A stretch of 36,945 nt of DNA from NCBI GenBank assembly GCA_018660825.1, contig JABJJO010000133.1, forward strand, positions 1 through 36,945, written 5' to 3'. Source of the DNA: Planctomycetaceae bacterium. GTDB lineage: Bacteria > Planctomycetota > Planctomycetia > Pirellulales > Pirellulaceae. Below the pieces are notes generated by a model. That model did not search any database, was not told where the DNA came from, and was given only the letters and a program-made list of their open reading frames with translations. Below, in pieces: positions 28,693 to 36,230 of the stretch (position 1 is its first letter; every line of letters begins with the position of its first letter). The position numbers and the translations under genes are program-made.

Positions 28693-29511
28693 TTAATCCC
28701 GCTGTGCGGTTAGTACAAATTCGATCGCTTGAATTGTATCGGCTAAGGTTGTACTGTGCCCGCCTGTCGGGCGATGGATACTCAGCACATGTTTCGAAAA
28801 TGGCTTGACTTGATTGAGGAGCATCAGAACACTCTGAGGTGGTACGACACTATCCTTTGCTCCGGTTGTACAAGCAATTGGCATTGTGAATTTGTGGGGA
28901 AAATAGATCGCGCTGCGCCGTTTATATTCGTCAGGAATTTCTGTGCGCGATCCCCCAAACGATGTGGCAATCGCTGCGTTGAAGTTTTGGTAATGGACTA
29001 AGTCCGCCGTACCGTTTAAGGCCACCACACCATCGATCAGATTTGCATGTAATGCGGTAAAAGTTAATGCTCCCGTTGCCCCCATCGAACCACCGAGCAA
29101 AATGATCTTATCGACGCGGTATTGGGTTTTGAGTGTGTCGATGATTTGTACTAAGTCTGCTTCGGCTGCTGGACCCATCCACGATGTTTTCGCGCGATAG
29201 TCTGGCGAGATTAAGATCATCTTATGTCGCTTGGCTACCTGTCTAGCTCCAGCGCATTCCCCCCGCGGTTGTTTAATGAATTGCCAGCGGTCGCTGCCAT
29301 GTCCGTGCAACGTAATCAACACGTCATGGCGTTGCAGGTTGTCAAAACCTGCGGGCAATAGTTCGATGTATTTCTGCTGGGATCCATCATAGTTTGCTTT
29401 AAAAGAAACATCCCGCATGACTTCTTTTGCTTGAGCCAAATACGAAAATTGTTGAGACACTCCGCAGCTGCAAATGAAAACAAGTAAGGGTTTAAGGATT
29501 GATGATTGCAT
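28693..29511 (-). CDS. exported alpha/beta hydrolase (esterase/PHB-depolymerase-like)
   Basis: A 272-residue protein with a signal peptide (LKPLLVFICSCGVSQQFSYLAQA). The alpha/beta hydrolase core is complete: oxyanion-hole segment ITLHGHGSDRW, nucleophile elbow LLGGSMGATG (Ser142), acid CTTGAKDSVVP (Asp220) and base PTGGHST (His252). The length and the DSVVPPQSVLML segment resemble esterases of the poly(3-hydroxybutyrate) depolymerase/feruloyl-esterase type, which remove acyl groups. It acts outside the cytoplasm. It is convergent with the PhyH gene (14 bases between stops) and divergent from the PIG-L gene across a 102-base spacer, so it shares a regulatory region with the latter. Confidence 0.88.
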   Translation of the reverse strand: MQSSILKPLLVFICSCGVSQQFSYLAQAKEVMRDVSFKANYDGSQQKYIELLPAGFDNLQRHDVLITLHGHGSDRWQFIKQPRGECAGARQVAKRHKMILISPDYRAKTSWMGPAAEADLVQIIDTLKTQYRVDKIILLGGSMGATGALTFTALHANLIDGVVALNGTADLVHYQNFNAAIATSFGGSRTEIPDEYKRRSAIYFPHKFTMPIACTTGAKDSVVPPQSVLMLLNQVKPFSKHVLSIHRPTGGHSTTLADTIQAIEFVLTAQRD

Positions 29512-29613
29512 CGTGTGGTTTTGTATTTTGTTGCTGTTGGGTCTACGGGGCGGTCAAATTCGGTAAAATAAATGTAACAGAAAAATGAACTTTAAAGAAA
29601 GTGAACTTAGATT

Positions 29614-30555
29614 ATGTCGAAACGACTTGCCTTACAGTTTTTGTCATTAATTTGTTTATTGACCTATAGCGCGACCATTTGTAGTGCACAGTCAACGACT
29701 GGTGACAATAAGGATGACGGAAAACTACGGATCGTGTGTTTTGGGGCCCATCCGGATGATGCGGAATATAAGAGTGGCGGTACGGCTGCGATGTGGGCCA
29801 AGCTGGGGCACCATGTCTTGTTGGTATCGGTAACAAATGGTGACATTGGTCATTGGAAGATGGCGGGAGGAGAACTTGCCAAACGTCGCACCGCGGAATC
29901 AGCGGAAGTCGCTAAGCGACTGGGAGTCACGTCTAAAGTGCTTGATATCCACGATGGCGAGTTGCTGCCGACACTTGAAAATCGCAAAACGATTTGCAAA
30001 ATCATCCGTGAGTGGAATGCGGATATTGTCATTTCGCATCGCCCCTGGGACTATCATCCGGATCATCGATATACGGGGATACTTGTGCAAGATGCAGCAT
30101 TCATGGTGACGGTACCATTTTTCTGTCCCGACGTTCCGCACCTAAAGAAAAACCCAGTGTTTTTGTATTCCAGCGATCGCTTTACCAAACCTTATCCCTT
30201 TACGGCTGACGTCGTTGTCGCGGTTGACAGTGTGTTTGATCAAAAAGTAGATGCTTTGACTGCCTTAGTTTCGCAAGCCTTTGAAGGTGGTGCGGGTGGC
30301 AGTGCGGAGCGTTTGGCATTGGTACCACCGGCCAGTGCGCCACAAGAACGAAAAGCTTGGCTGCACGAGCGTTGGACACGGCGGCAAGGCGGTGAAGCAA
30401 ATCGATTTCGTGAAGAATTGATTCGTGCCTATGGGTTGGAGATCGGTAGCAAAGTGAAATATGCAGAGGCGTTTGAAATATGTGAATATGGCGCACGTCC
30501 GTCCAAGCAACGGCTGCAAGAGCTATTTCCATTTTATGGTACAGAAGAGAAATAG
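29614..30555 (+). CDS. exported PIG-L/LmbE-family deacetylase
   Basis: A 313-residue protein with a signal peptide (LQFLSLICLLTYSATICSAQ). The PIG-L fingerprint is clear: FGAHPDDAEYKSGG (His46, Asp48, Asp49) near the N-terminus and WDYHPDHRYTG around residue 148, which together bind the metal and catalyse N-deacetylation of N-acetylglucosamine-type groups. The remaining protein (VKYAEAFEICEYG at the end) is usual for planctomycete members. Export is unusual for the cytosolic bacterial members such as MshB, and suggests that the substrate is an extracellular or periplasmic amino-sugar glycan. Its neighbours, an esterase and two sulfatases, fit stepwise trimming of a decorated polysaccharide. 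Confidence 0.9.
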   Translation: MSKRLALQFLSLICLLTYSATICSAQSTTGDNKDDGKLRIVCFGAHPDDAEYKSGGTAAMWAKLGHHVLLVSVTNGDIGHWKMAGGELAKRRTAESAEVAKRLGVTSKVLDIHDGELLPTLENRKTICKIIREWNADIVISHRPWDYHPDHRYTGILVQDAAFMVTVPFFCPDVPHLKKNPVFLYSSDRFTKPYPFTADVVVAVDSVFDQKVDALTALVSQAFEGGAGGSAERLALVPPASAPQERKAWLHERWTRRQGGEANRFREELIRAYGLEIGSKVKYAEAFEICEYGARPSKQRLQELFPFYGTEEK

Positions 30556-30596
30556 CCGTATCTTGTGGTGCGTCGGGCTGACACAATAGCCACCAG

Positions 30597-32123
30597 TTAT
30601 TGTTTAGCTGCTTGTATTTGCCGCGCTGAGATGCTGCGAAATTCCCAAGGTAGTTTCGCATTAGCAGGCAGGTCGTCGAGGATTTTCCGTAGGTTCCGGT
30701 GCGCAGACTTGGTCGTCTGATCGTTGCTTAATTCGACGCTGCCTTGCAGGTCGTTTTGTTCTCGAGGATCGACTGATAGGTCATAAAACTGACCGCTTGA
30801 AAACAGTTTGAACCTCTGGTTTCGCACCACTCGGACTTCACAATATTGACTTAGGCACCAAGTTCTCCATGCTTTGTCATGATTTGGATTGCGTAATTGT
30901 GGTGCAAACGAACGTCCGTCGATTTTAATGGCGGTGGATATTTTCGCTTGTCCCAAGTCAGCGATGGTCGGCAGGATATCGGTCATGTCAATCAAATCGT
31001 CGCTTTCTCGACCTCCCGGAATATGTTGAGGGCTATTAACGATTAGTGGCATATTGATGCCCCATTCAGTCAGCGGATAATATCCGTCGTCGTTAGGTTT
31101 CATGGTAGAGCCGATTTCTGCGTACCTACCGTTCACTCGCCCCGCCAAGTTATCGTACCCATGATAGGAACCGTCGTCGGTACCATTGTCGGTGGCAACA
31201 ATGACGATCGTGTTATCGCGGAGACCAAGGCTATCCAGTGCAGAGACCATTCGACCGACTAGCGTGTCGGCATATTGCGCCATGCCGACGAATAATTCAC
31301 GATCGGAAAGTTTTCGGCCGTTGGTGACTTTATTATCCGGAGTGGGTCCGATGGAAAGGTGCGTGAGTATTGCGGGGTAATAAGCGAAAAAAGGCTGATC
31401 GCTTTTCTCCTTCTGCCGTGTCATGAACTCGATCAGTTTCGCGGTGAAAATTTCGGGACCGTATTGCCCCGTGGTTTCGAGACGTTTTCCATTTTCGATA
31501 ATATAAGGGTCCCAATAACGTTTCTTGTGAGCGGGGTGTTCTTTTTTACCTTCGGGAAAGATGCAGTATTCGTCAAATCCGTGTTTAGTGAGTGCATCTT
31601 TTTGAGCGGGATCGAAGAGGTCGTTGATTTGCCATTTTCCGGATATAAATGTTTGGTAGCCAGCATTCTTGAGAATCCGCGCGATCGAAATTTCACGGTT
31701 CCAATCGAAATAGCCGCCACCATAAATTGCTGGGTCATGATGCGTGTGCCAGCCCGTACGATATGGATATCGACCCGTCAGGAGGCCGACACGTGTCGTG
31801 CTGCAGACGGGTGTGACATAGAAATTGCGAAACTTGACACCCGTTCGCGCGAGGCGGTCGATATTGGGTGTTACATTTTCTTGACTGCCGTAACAACGAA
31901 ACCAATCTTTGCCGATATTATCGAGCAGGATGAATAAAATATTTGGTTGTTTCTGCGGTGGCTTGCTGGTTTTTAGAGTAGTACAAAAATCAGGTTTGGC
32001 AGACTCAAAGCTAACCGCGGTCGGCTGGGATTGTATTGAATTTTCCGCGGCGGCTACGGTTCCGCTAAGCGAGACTAAGATCGTTACTATGATCGTATGC
32101 AGAAGTGTTGTATTGCGTGGCAT
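30597..32123 (-). CDS. exported sulfatase with non-canonical CSTTR motif
   Basis: A 508-residue type I sulfatase-fold protein with a signal peptide (IIVTILVSLSGTVAAAE). Fold motifs are NILFILLDNIGKDWFRCYG (Asp68 with Asn69), the modification site VCSTTRVGLLTGRYPYRTG (Cys107 to be converted to formylglycine), VATDNGTDDGSYHGYDN, and a late MPLIVNSP. The consensus is CxPxR (sometimes CxAxR), but here the third position is Thr (CSTTR). The metal-site residue after Asp68 is Asn rather than Asp. The likely reaction is hydrolysis of a sulfate ester on a polysaccharide. The substrate is unknown, and activity depends on a sulfatase-maturing enzyme not seen in this window. Confidence 0.88.
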   Translation of the reverse strand: MPRNTTLLHTIIVTILVSLSGTVAAAENSIQSQPTAVSFESAKPDFCTTLKTSKPPQKQPNILFILLDNIGKDWFRCYGSQENVTPNIDRLARTGVKFRNFYVTPVCSTTRVGLLTGRYPYRTGWHTHHDPAIYGGGYFDWNREISIARILKNAGYQTFISGKWQINDLFDPAQKDALTKHGFDEYCIFPEGKKEHPAHKKRYWDPYIIENGKRLETTGQYGPEIFTAKLIEFMTRQKEKSDQPFFAYYPAILTHLSIGPTPDNKVTNGRKLSDRELFVGMAQYADTLVGRMVSALDSLGLRDNTIVIVATDNGTDDGSYHGYDNLAGRVNGRYAEIGSTMKPNDDGYYPLTEWGINMPLIVNSPQHIPGGRESDDLIDMTDILPTIADLGQAKISTAIKIDGRSFAPQLRNPNHDKAWRTWCLSQYCEVRVVRNQRFKLFSSGQFYDLSVDPREQNDLQGSVELSNDQTTKSAHRNLRKILDDLPANAKLPWEFRSISARQIQAAKQ

Positions 32124-32172
32124 TAGTGTATTTGTGCTAGAACGGTAGGTGATGGAGGAAAAGTCTGTTTAC

Positions 32173-32186
32173 CCCGTCGCGACGGG
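32173..32186. repeat. perfect GC-rich palindrome downstream of the second sulfatase gene
   Basis: CCCGTCGCGACGGG is a 14-bp perfect palindrome, able to form a 5-bp stem with a CGCG loop, in the spacer between the two sulfatase genes. On the minus strand a TTTT follows about 10 bases later, so it could be an imperfect terminator for the gene at 32212-33717 or an operator before the gene ending at 30597. Confidence 0.35.
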
Positions 32187-32211
32187 ACATGTGGTGACGG
32201 TCGTTTGACAG

Positions 32212-33717
32212 TTATTGCTTGTCCGGAGTGTACCAGTCTGGAGTGCCAAACCAGTCATGCATTTCCTTGGTAAAGGGGCGAACGATTTCGTCGGGTTCCG
32301 GGATATGCCCCAGATCACCGGTTTGCACCATCCATGTGTCCAGTGCGGTTCGCATGGACTCCAGTACGCGTTGAGGTTTGCTACGTCGGGAATCGGCAAG
32401 ATTATGGATTTCAAAGGGATCACGGAGGGTATCGTAAAGTTGTTCAGTAGGAAACGGTTGCATCAAGTCCTTTGCTGCTCCGGTCAGTTGTCCAGTGGTA
32501 TGTAACTCTCGCATCAATGGCTTTACCAGAAAACATTTTTCCTTATAACGGTTAAGCGTAAGAAATCCTGCACCCGGAGTGAAATTGCGAACGTAATGAT
32601 AACGTGGCCCGCGTACACTGCGTTGTCGCACGATGGTTTCATCGATTCGGTCACGTGCACTGAATGCATACTGCCGCGGGGGATCTGGTTGGTTGCCCAA
32701 AAAGACGCGACTTTGCATCCCGTCGGGTCGCTGAATCCCGGCAATAGATAGTGTGGTTGCAGTTAAGTCCATGAGACTTATCACCTGATTGTTGAGACTG
32801 CCCGCACGATAATGGTCTGGGGAGGGAATATTTTTTGGCCAGTGGACAACCATCGGGACGTGCAGGCCGCTGTCAAAACACCAATGGATTCCACGTGCTT
32901 CCAGTCGGCCGTTGTCGGCAAAAAAGATGATTACGGTGTTGTCGGCGAGGCCATCTTTTTGAAGTTGGTCTAGTATCCAGCCGATGCGCACGTCCATGCC
33001 GGAAGCCGAGTTTAGGTAGCGGGCCCATTCAGCACGAACGATCGGATGATCTGGATAATAGGGTGGAGGATTGACATTTGCCGCAGTGGCGACCTGTGGA
33101 TGCCACTCTTCGCCGACCCACACAACGCGGTCTTTTTCGGACGACTTGCGATCGTAAATATCGTATTCCGCTTCCGGCATATTGATTTGCGCGAAAAAAG
33201 GTTGTTGTTGTTTTAACTCGGACCAGTTGGTCGTCGTGTAGAGCTCACCTTCATTGGTAAAATTCAGATCGAGTTTGCCTGTGCCGACGACATGATCTCC
33301 GATCGTTTTGATATTGGCCGTGGTATAACCAATGTCGTGTAGGCGTTGAGTAATCGGACGTACACCGCCGGGTAATCGATAGTCATCGTCACGGTGAGAT
33401 CGCATGTGATGCATGTCGGTAGTGGTGGCGTACATGCCAGTCATAAAACAGGAGCGGCTAGGAGCACAGACCGGTGATGTTGAAAAAACATTGGTATAGC
33501 GGATCCCGTTGGCCGCGAGCCGGTCGATATTCGGGGTCAACACGTTTTTTGCACCGTAACAGCCAAAATCTAGATCAAAGTTCTCGCCCACGATCCACAG
33601 AATATTGGGGCGTTTGGCTGTCGAGTCTGCTGAATCGGTTGCCTTGGCATTGCAAGGCAAAAGGCAAAGAAGCGATATGAAAATTAAGGGTAATCGGGGG
33701 CGGGCGTTCATGTTCAT
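32212..33717 (-). CDS. exported sulfatase with canonical CAPSR motif (heparan N-sulfatase-like)
   Basis: A sulfatase of 501 residues from the ATG at 33717. The frame is open nine codons further, but AGGA at 33724-33727 lies inside that extension and 6 bases before 33717. It has a signal peptide (RLPLIFISLLCLLPCNAKA), metal-site segment NILWIVGENFDLDFGCYG (Glu45-Asn46), the modification motif CAPSR with Cys84 followed by SCFMTGMY, a HHMRSH segment, FFADNGRLEARGIHW and a C-terminal region with HNLADS, the last typical of N-sulfoglucosamine sulfohydrolase relatives. It probably removes sulfate from an amino-sugar glycan, fitting the PIG-L deacetylase nearby. The two sulfatase genes follow in the same direction but are only moderately similar. 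Confidence 0.92.
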   Translation of the reverse strand: MNMNARPRLPLIFISLLCLLPCNAKATDSADSTAKRPNILWIVGENFDLDFGCYGAKNVLTPNIDRLAANGIRYTNVFSTSPVCAPSRSCFMTGMYATTTDMHHMRSHRDDDYRLPGGVRPITQRLHDIGYTTANIKTIGDHVVGTGKLDLNFTNEGELYTTTNWSELKQQQPFFAQINMPEAEYDIYDRKSSEKDRVVWVGEEWHPQVATAANVNPPPYYPDHPIVRAEWARYLNSASGMDVRIGWILDQLQKDGLADNTVIIFFADNGRLEARGIHWCFDSGLHVPMVVHWPKNIPSPDHYRAGSLNNQVISLMDLTATTLSIAGIQRPDGMQSRVFLGNQPDPPRQYAFSARDRIDETIVRQRSVRGPRYHYVRNFTPGAGFLTLNRYKEKCFLVKPLMRELHTTGQLTGAAKDLMQPFPTEQLYDTLRDPFEIHNLADSRRSKPQRVLESMRTALDTWMVQTGDLGHIPEPDEIVRPFTKEMHDWFGTPDWYTPDKQ

Positions 33718-33723
33718 TGAATG

Positions 33724-33727
33724 TCCT
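33724..33727 (-). promoter_or_regulatory. ribosome binding site that fixes the sulfatase start
   Basis: On the minus strand AGGA stands 6 bases before the ATG at 33717, making this the preferred start over the ATG at 33744. The spacer 33745-33895 upstream contains no gene. Confidence 0.5.
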
Positions 33728-33895
33728 AAAAAAGCGAAGTCCAATATATCTAACCCAATGATACCGTAAGCATCATGTAATTTGGAGGCATGTGAATGAT
33801 TGTCGGAGTAGCGTAGATGATTTTATAGACTCAAACGGGTCCATCTTACCTATTCACTTGGGCAAGGGTGCCTATCACATCGTCAGGAGCCTCAA

Positions 33896-34219
33896 CTACT
33901 CGTCCATCTTCTTCACGAATTTCGTAATCATATTGGGGCCAATAAGTCCGTAGATGATTAATAATATTCCAAATGAACCCATACAAAATAGTCCTTCGAT
34001 ATCATCGGGCATGAAAGATAAAGGCAGCCACCATAGTAAACACCCTACCAGAAAGGCAACGATTCGAATCAAGATGCGAGAAGCAGTTAATCCTCGATCT
34101 AGGGCGCTAAATGACTTTGCTGGTAGGTCGCTGTTATATTTGCGACAAACCTTTAGAAACAGCAAAATTCCTATAACGAGAACACCAAAGATGAATGTGA
34201 TGGTCCGTTCGAGATTCAT
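33896..34219 (-). CDS. small membrane protein, three transmembrane segments
   Basis: A 107-residue protein with hydrophobic segments at about 6-24 (TITFIFGVLVIGILLFLKV), 50-69 (ILIRIVAFLVGCLLWWLPL) and 79-98 (FCMGSFGILLIIYGLIGPN), and a basic C-terminus MITKFVKKMDE. No signal peptide cleavage site and no known domain are visible. Its start is preceded by the region of a duplicated coding remnant. Codon use is AT-richer than in the enzyme genes to its left. Function unknown. Confidence 0.55.
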   Translation of the reverse strand: MNLERTITFIFGVLVIGILLFLKVCRKYNSDLPAKSFSALDRGLTASRILIRIVAFLVGCLLWWLPLSFMPDDIEGLFCMGSFGILLIIYGLIGPNMITKFVKKMDE

Positions 34220-34291
34220 TTCACTATCCGTCCGAAAATTGGAAAAATTTGGTGTGTGGATGGTTTTCAGACGCTACGGTATACAGCGTAA

Positions 34292-34483
34292 TCCAAAAGG
34301 CCTCAGCACGCCCAGCAGGAGTGCAACAACGAGTCTGTAACCCTTGAAAACATAGAGTCTACCAAAAATCATGGTGATTCAGATGGTGATTCAACTCCAA
34401 ATTTGGATCAAATCAAGCCTCTTCTATCTTCTTTAGATCCTGATCTTCTTCAGAAACTTCTTGTTGAGATATTGAAGGAGTAG
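34292..34483 (+). pseudogene. start-less coding remnant, copy A
   Basis: An open frame without an ATG ends at the TAG 34481-34483. It reads ENIESTKNHGDSDGDSTPNL, then DQIKPLLSSLDPDLLQKLLV, then EILKE. The last 30 residues match copy B at 34949-35050 at protein level (TPNLDQIKPLLSSLDPDLLQ against TLQLDNLKALLSSLDPDLLR). Part of the difference is synonymous (TTG/CTC for Leu, AAG/AAA for Lys), which indicates past selection on the protein. It may be the C-terminal end of a lost small-protein gene. A tandem ATGGTGATTCA pair at 34371-34393 codes its GDS repeat. Confidence 0.4.
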
Positions 34484-34500
34484 AGGAGGTATTTGGTGTT
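34419..34500. repeat. about 80-bp direct repeat, copy A
   Basis: Nearly the same sequence recurs at 34986-35067, 567 bases away. Within the 63 bases from CTT 34421 to TAG 34483 there are only three differences. The similarity continues past the stop (AGGAGG and TTGGTGT) with one single-base indel, and ends at the stop codon of the minus-strand gene 34499-34888. Confidence 0.85.
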
Positions 34501-34888
34501 AGGTTTTGAATTGGGATCGTACTTCCGGCTTATTTATTAGTACGAGAATAATGATTCCTAACGTAAGGTTGATGATGTCCAAAGCCACAACATTAATAAT
34601 CATAAGAATCGCCTCTGCTTTAGGTGCCCGATGTTGCGAGATCGGTTGCGTTAGCATCGGAATACCCTTCATAAGGCAAAGTACCCCAACCACAATCGCA
34701 TAGGGTGCCGTAATAATGGTGACGCAACACATAAACGCTAAGACGAAGTTTACCAATGCCATGATTATTGCGACTCCACCTCCTACCGTCGTCATGATTG
34801 CAATAGCTTTGGGGCGTTGGTCTTTGTAAATTGGTCCCTTACTAGGACGATGTGATGTTGGGGCGTGAGGAGGAGGCAATTGTGGCAT
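34499..34888 (-). CDS. small membrane protein with PKA-[IM] repeat helices
   Basis: A 129-residue protein with a Pro/His-rich cytoplasmic N-terminus (PQLPPPHAPTSHRPS), then two similar units. Unit one is RPKAIAIMTTVGGGVAIIMAL (about 26-46) with a following helix pair (VNFVLAFMCCVTII, APYAIVVGVLCLMKG). Unit two is APKAEAILMIINVVALDIIN, ending in TLGIIILVLINKPEVRSQF. The ending LGII.LVL.N.PEVR..F is one I have seen in uncharacterised planctomycete membrane proteins. Probably three or four transmembrane helices. Its stop codon overlaps the end of direct repeat copy A. Function unknown. Confidence 0.6.
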   Translation of the reverse strand: MPQLPPPHAPTSHRPSKGPIYKDQRPKAIAIMTTVGGGVAIIMALVNFVLAFMCCVTIITAPYAIVVGVLCLMKGIPMLTQPISQHRAPKAEAILMIINVVALDIINLTLGIIILVLINKPEVRSQFKT

Positions 34889-34948
34889 AGTGATTATAAG
34901 AAGTATTACTTGGATATTAAATTGTGGTTTGGAACATTTTTATAATGA

Positions 34949-35050
34949 CATATTTTTGAAACATTGCAACTCGATAATCTTAAAGCTCTTCTATCTTCTT
35001 TAGATCCTGATCTTCTTCGTAAACTTCTTGTTGAGATGTTGAAGGAGTAG
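34949..35050 (+). pseudogene. start-less coding remnant, copy B
   Basis: An open frame of 33 codons between a TGA (34946-34948) and the TAG 35048-35050 reads HIFETLQLDNLKALLSSLDP and then DLLRKLLVEMLKE. It has no start codon. It corresponds to the C-terminal 30 residues of copy A, with two conservative changes (Q/R, I/M) in the last 20. It may be a second relic of the same small gene family. Confidence 0.4.
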
Positions 35051-35067
35051 AGGAGGGTACTTGGTGT
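34986..35067. repeat. about 80-bp direct repeat, copy B
   Basis: Partner of the repeat at 34419-34500, in the same orientation. Copy B lies in the spacer between the stop of the zinc-ribbon gene (35146) and the start of the membrane-protein gene (34888), so each copy sits just downstream of a minus-strand small gene. Confidence 0.85.
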
Positions 35068-35145
35068 GTAACAATGGCCTCACCATTTGTCCAAGAGCCT
35101 TATCCATTATGCCACCATCGAACAGTGGTTTGAGGATGAAATAAA

Positions 35146-35847
35146 TCAAGGCGTCATCAATCTTTCGGGAGTCGGTTTGCCTAGATCTGCGCAAATTTTT
35201 GAGAATGTGGAATAAGCTTTTTCATATTCAGTTTTTGCATCGGAAAGGATTTCTTTACTTTTGTCCATCGCTTTACCTTGTGCATCAAGCCGATCTCGGC
35301 CAGATAAATATTGGTCAGAGGGGCTACCAAGGAGTGCGCCAGTAGAAAGCCTTATTTCGTCGTTGTACGTTCTACAAGCTCTGAGATATGTTTCCTCTGC
35401 TGCCTCATATTTTGAATTTTCCCAAAACAAATATCCTCCCAACAATCCACCCCCTACAATCAACACAATAACCAAGGTTAAAATAAACAACATTGCATTA
35501 CCCTTACCGCGATCACGTTTTTGCTCCCTAGGTAATTGTTGCTGCTGAGGGTACTGCTGCTGAAGTGGTTGTTGCTGGAGAGGTTGTTGCTGGAGAGGTT
35601 GTTGCAGAGGTTGTTGCAGAGGTTGTTGCAGAGGTTGTTGCAGAGGTTGTTGCAGAGGTTGTTGCAGAGGTTGTTGCAGAGGTTGTTGCAGAGGTTGTTG
35701 CGGTAATACAGAAGGATTTGCTGGAGCGTCAGCGCTAATGGTTACAACGGCTTTGCATGACGGGCAATTACCTTTCATACCTTCCGTGCTAGAGGCTAGC
35801 TCTGTTGTGTACGAGCAGTGAGGACAGGTGAAGGAGATATTAGACAT
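35146..35847 (-). CDS. zinc-ribbon, PLQQ-repeat, single-pass membrane protein
   Basis: A 233-residue protein in four parts. Residues 1-40 are a zinc ribbon (CPHC, then CPSC 22 residues later; MJ0042-like). About 47-110 is a Pro/Leu/Gln tract of eight PLQQ and three PLQQQ units ending in poly-Gln. One transmembrane helix follows a basic stretch (MLFILTLVIVLIVGGGLLGGYLFW, about 118-142). The extracytoplasmic part of about 90 residues is charged and helical (YEAAEETYLRACRTYNDEIR, AKTEYEKAYSTFSKICADLG). The zinc-ribbon/linker/transmembrane layout is common in planctomycete proteins of unknown role, perhaps sensing or scaffolding. A purine-rich AAGGAGAT lies after the start region, not before it. 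Function unknown. Confidence 0.7.
   Translation of the reverse strand: MSNISFTCPHCSYTTELASSTEGMKGNCPSCKAVVTISADAPANPSVLPQQPLQQPLQQPLQQPLQQPLQQPLQQPLQQPLQQPLQQQPLQQQPLQQQYPQQQQLPREQKRDRGKGNAMLFILTLVIVLIVGGGLLGGYLFWENSKYEAAEETYLRACRTYNDEIRLSTGALLGSPSDQYLSGRDRLDAQGKAMDKSKEILSDAKTEYEKAYSTFSKICADLGKPTPERLMTP
35575..35604. repeat. two 15-bp units flanking the microsatellite
   Basis: CTGGAGAGGTTGTTG occurs twice in tandem and codes QQPLQ-type five-residue units. They look like the ancestral longer form from which the 12-bp units derive by loss of one codon. Confidence 0.75.
35605..35700. repeat. 8 x 12-bp perfect microsatellite (CAGAGGTTGTTG)
   Basis: Eight identical copies of CAGAGGTTGTTG, without a single mismatch, code the PLQQ tract on the minus strand. 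The unit is four codons, so copy-number change alters linker length without frameshift. Perfect identity points to recent expansion by slippage. This is not a CRISPR array, since there are no spacers. Confidence 0.95.
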
Positions 35848-36035
35848 GATTTGTTATCGCTTTTAGGTAAATGGGGTATCTATAAATATACTCAAGATTT
35901 GGTCCCATCTTCCACCAGAAAACGATTTTTAAATTCAAATAATTGGATCTGCGAGTGATTTTCAGGTAGTGAGGATACGAGTTGAGCTGTCTCACCTGTA
36001 CCAGTCCGACAGCGACAAATACAATTTGAGGCACT

Positions 36036-36067
36036 TTGAGCCAAAATTCCGACTTCTTGTGTATAAT
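36036..36067 (+). promoter_or_regulatory. candidate promoter for the phage-like genes
   Basis: A consensus TATAAT at 36062-36067 is preceded by TTGAGC at 36036-36041, but the 20-base spacing is longer than ideal. It points towards the plus-strand genes at the right edge. The adjoining 35848-36035 holds no gene that I can support. Confidence 0.3.
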
Positions 36068-36068
36068 G

Positions 36069-36230
36069 TATAGTAACGGCATCAATTGTCTTTACGAATT
36101 ACTCAAACGACAGAGTGATTCGTTTTTTTATGCGCCGAGAGAACCAAAATGGGCGTGGGATATTTACTCTAGGAACCACAAAAAGCATGGGACATCACAG
36201 GTGAAACATGACAAATGGCAGGAGAAATAA
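36069..36230 (+). CDS. possible small leader protein of 53 residues
   Basis: An open frame from the ATG at 36069 (a further ATG in frame is at 36036) encodes MYSNGINCLYELLKRQSDSF, then a basic, Trp-containing tail ending VKHDKWQEK. Its TAA overlaps the AGGAGAAATAA segment at 36220-36230 and the next gene's start, an arrangement seen in coupled phage genes. Against it, a terminator-like hairpin lies inside the frame. No known domain. It could be a chance frame. Confidence 0.25.
   Translation, partial: YSNGINCLYELLKRQSDSFFYAPREPKWAWDIYSRNHKKHGTSQVKHDKWQEK
36094..36129 (+). terminator. rho-independent terminator-like hairpin in the leader
   Basis: ACGAATTACTC (36094-36104) pairs with GAGTGATTCGT (36113-36123), 10 of 11 Watson-Crick with one G-U pair, an 8-base loop and a run of seven T. 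It lies only about 27 bases after the TATAAT and upstream of the coding genes. It may be an attenuator, or the true terminator of an upstream or small RNA transcript. Confidence 0.7.

Noticed and set aside
35000-35194. 64-codon minus-strand frame (DALIYFILKPLFDGGIMDKA) after the zinc-ribbon gene
   Set aside because: It overlaps the end of the zinc-ribbon gene and the direct repeat, whose opposite strand has the better-supported reading; it could be a frameshifted extension, but nothing confirms this.
35575-35700. CRISPR array
   Set aside because: The units are contiguous 12- and 15-mers with no spacers and are in frame in a coding sequence.
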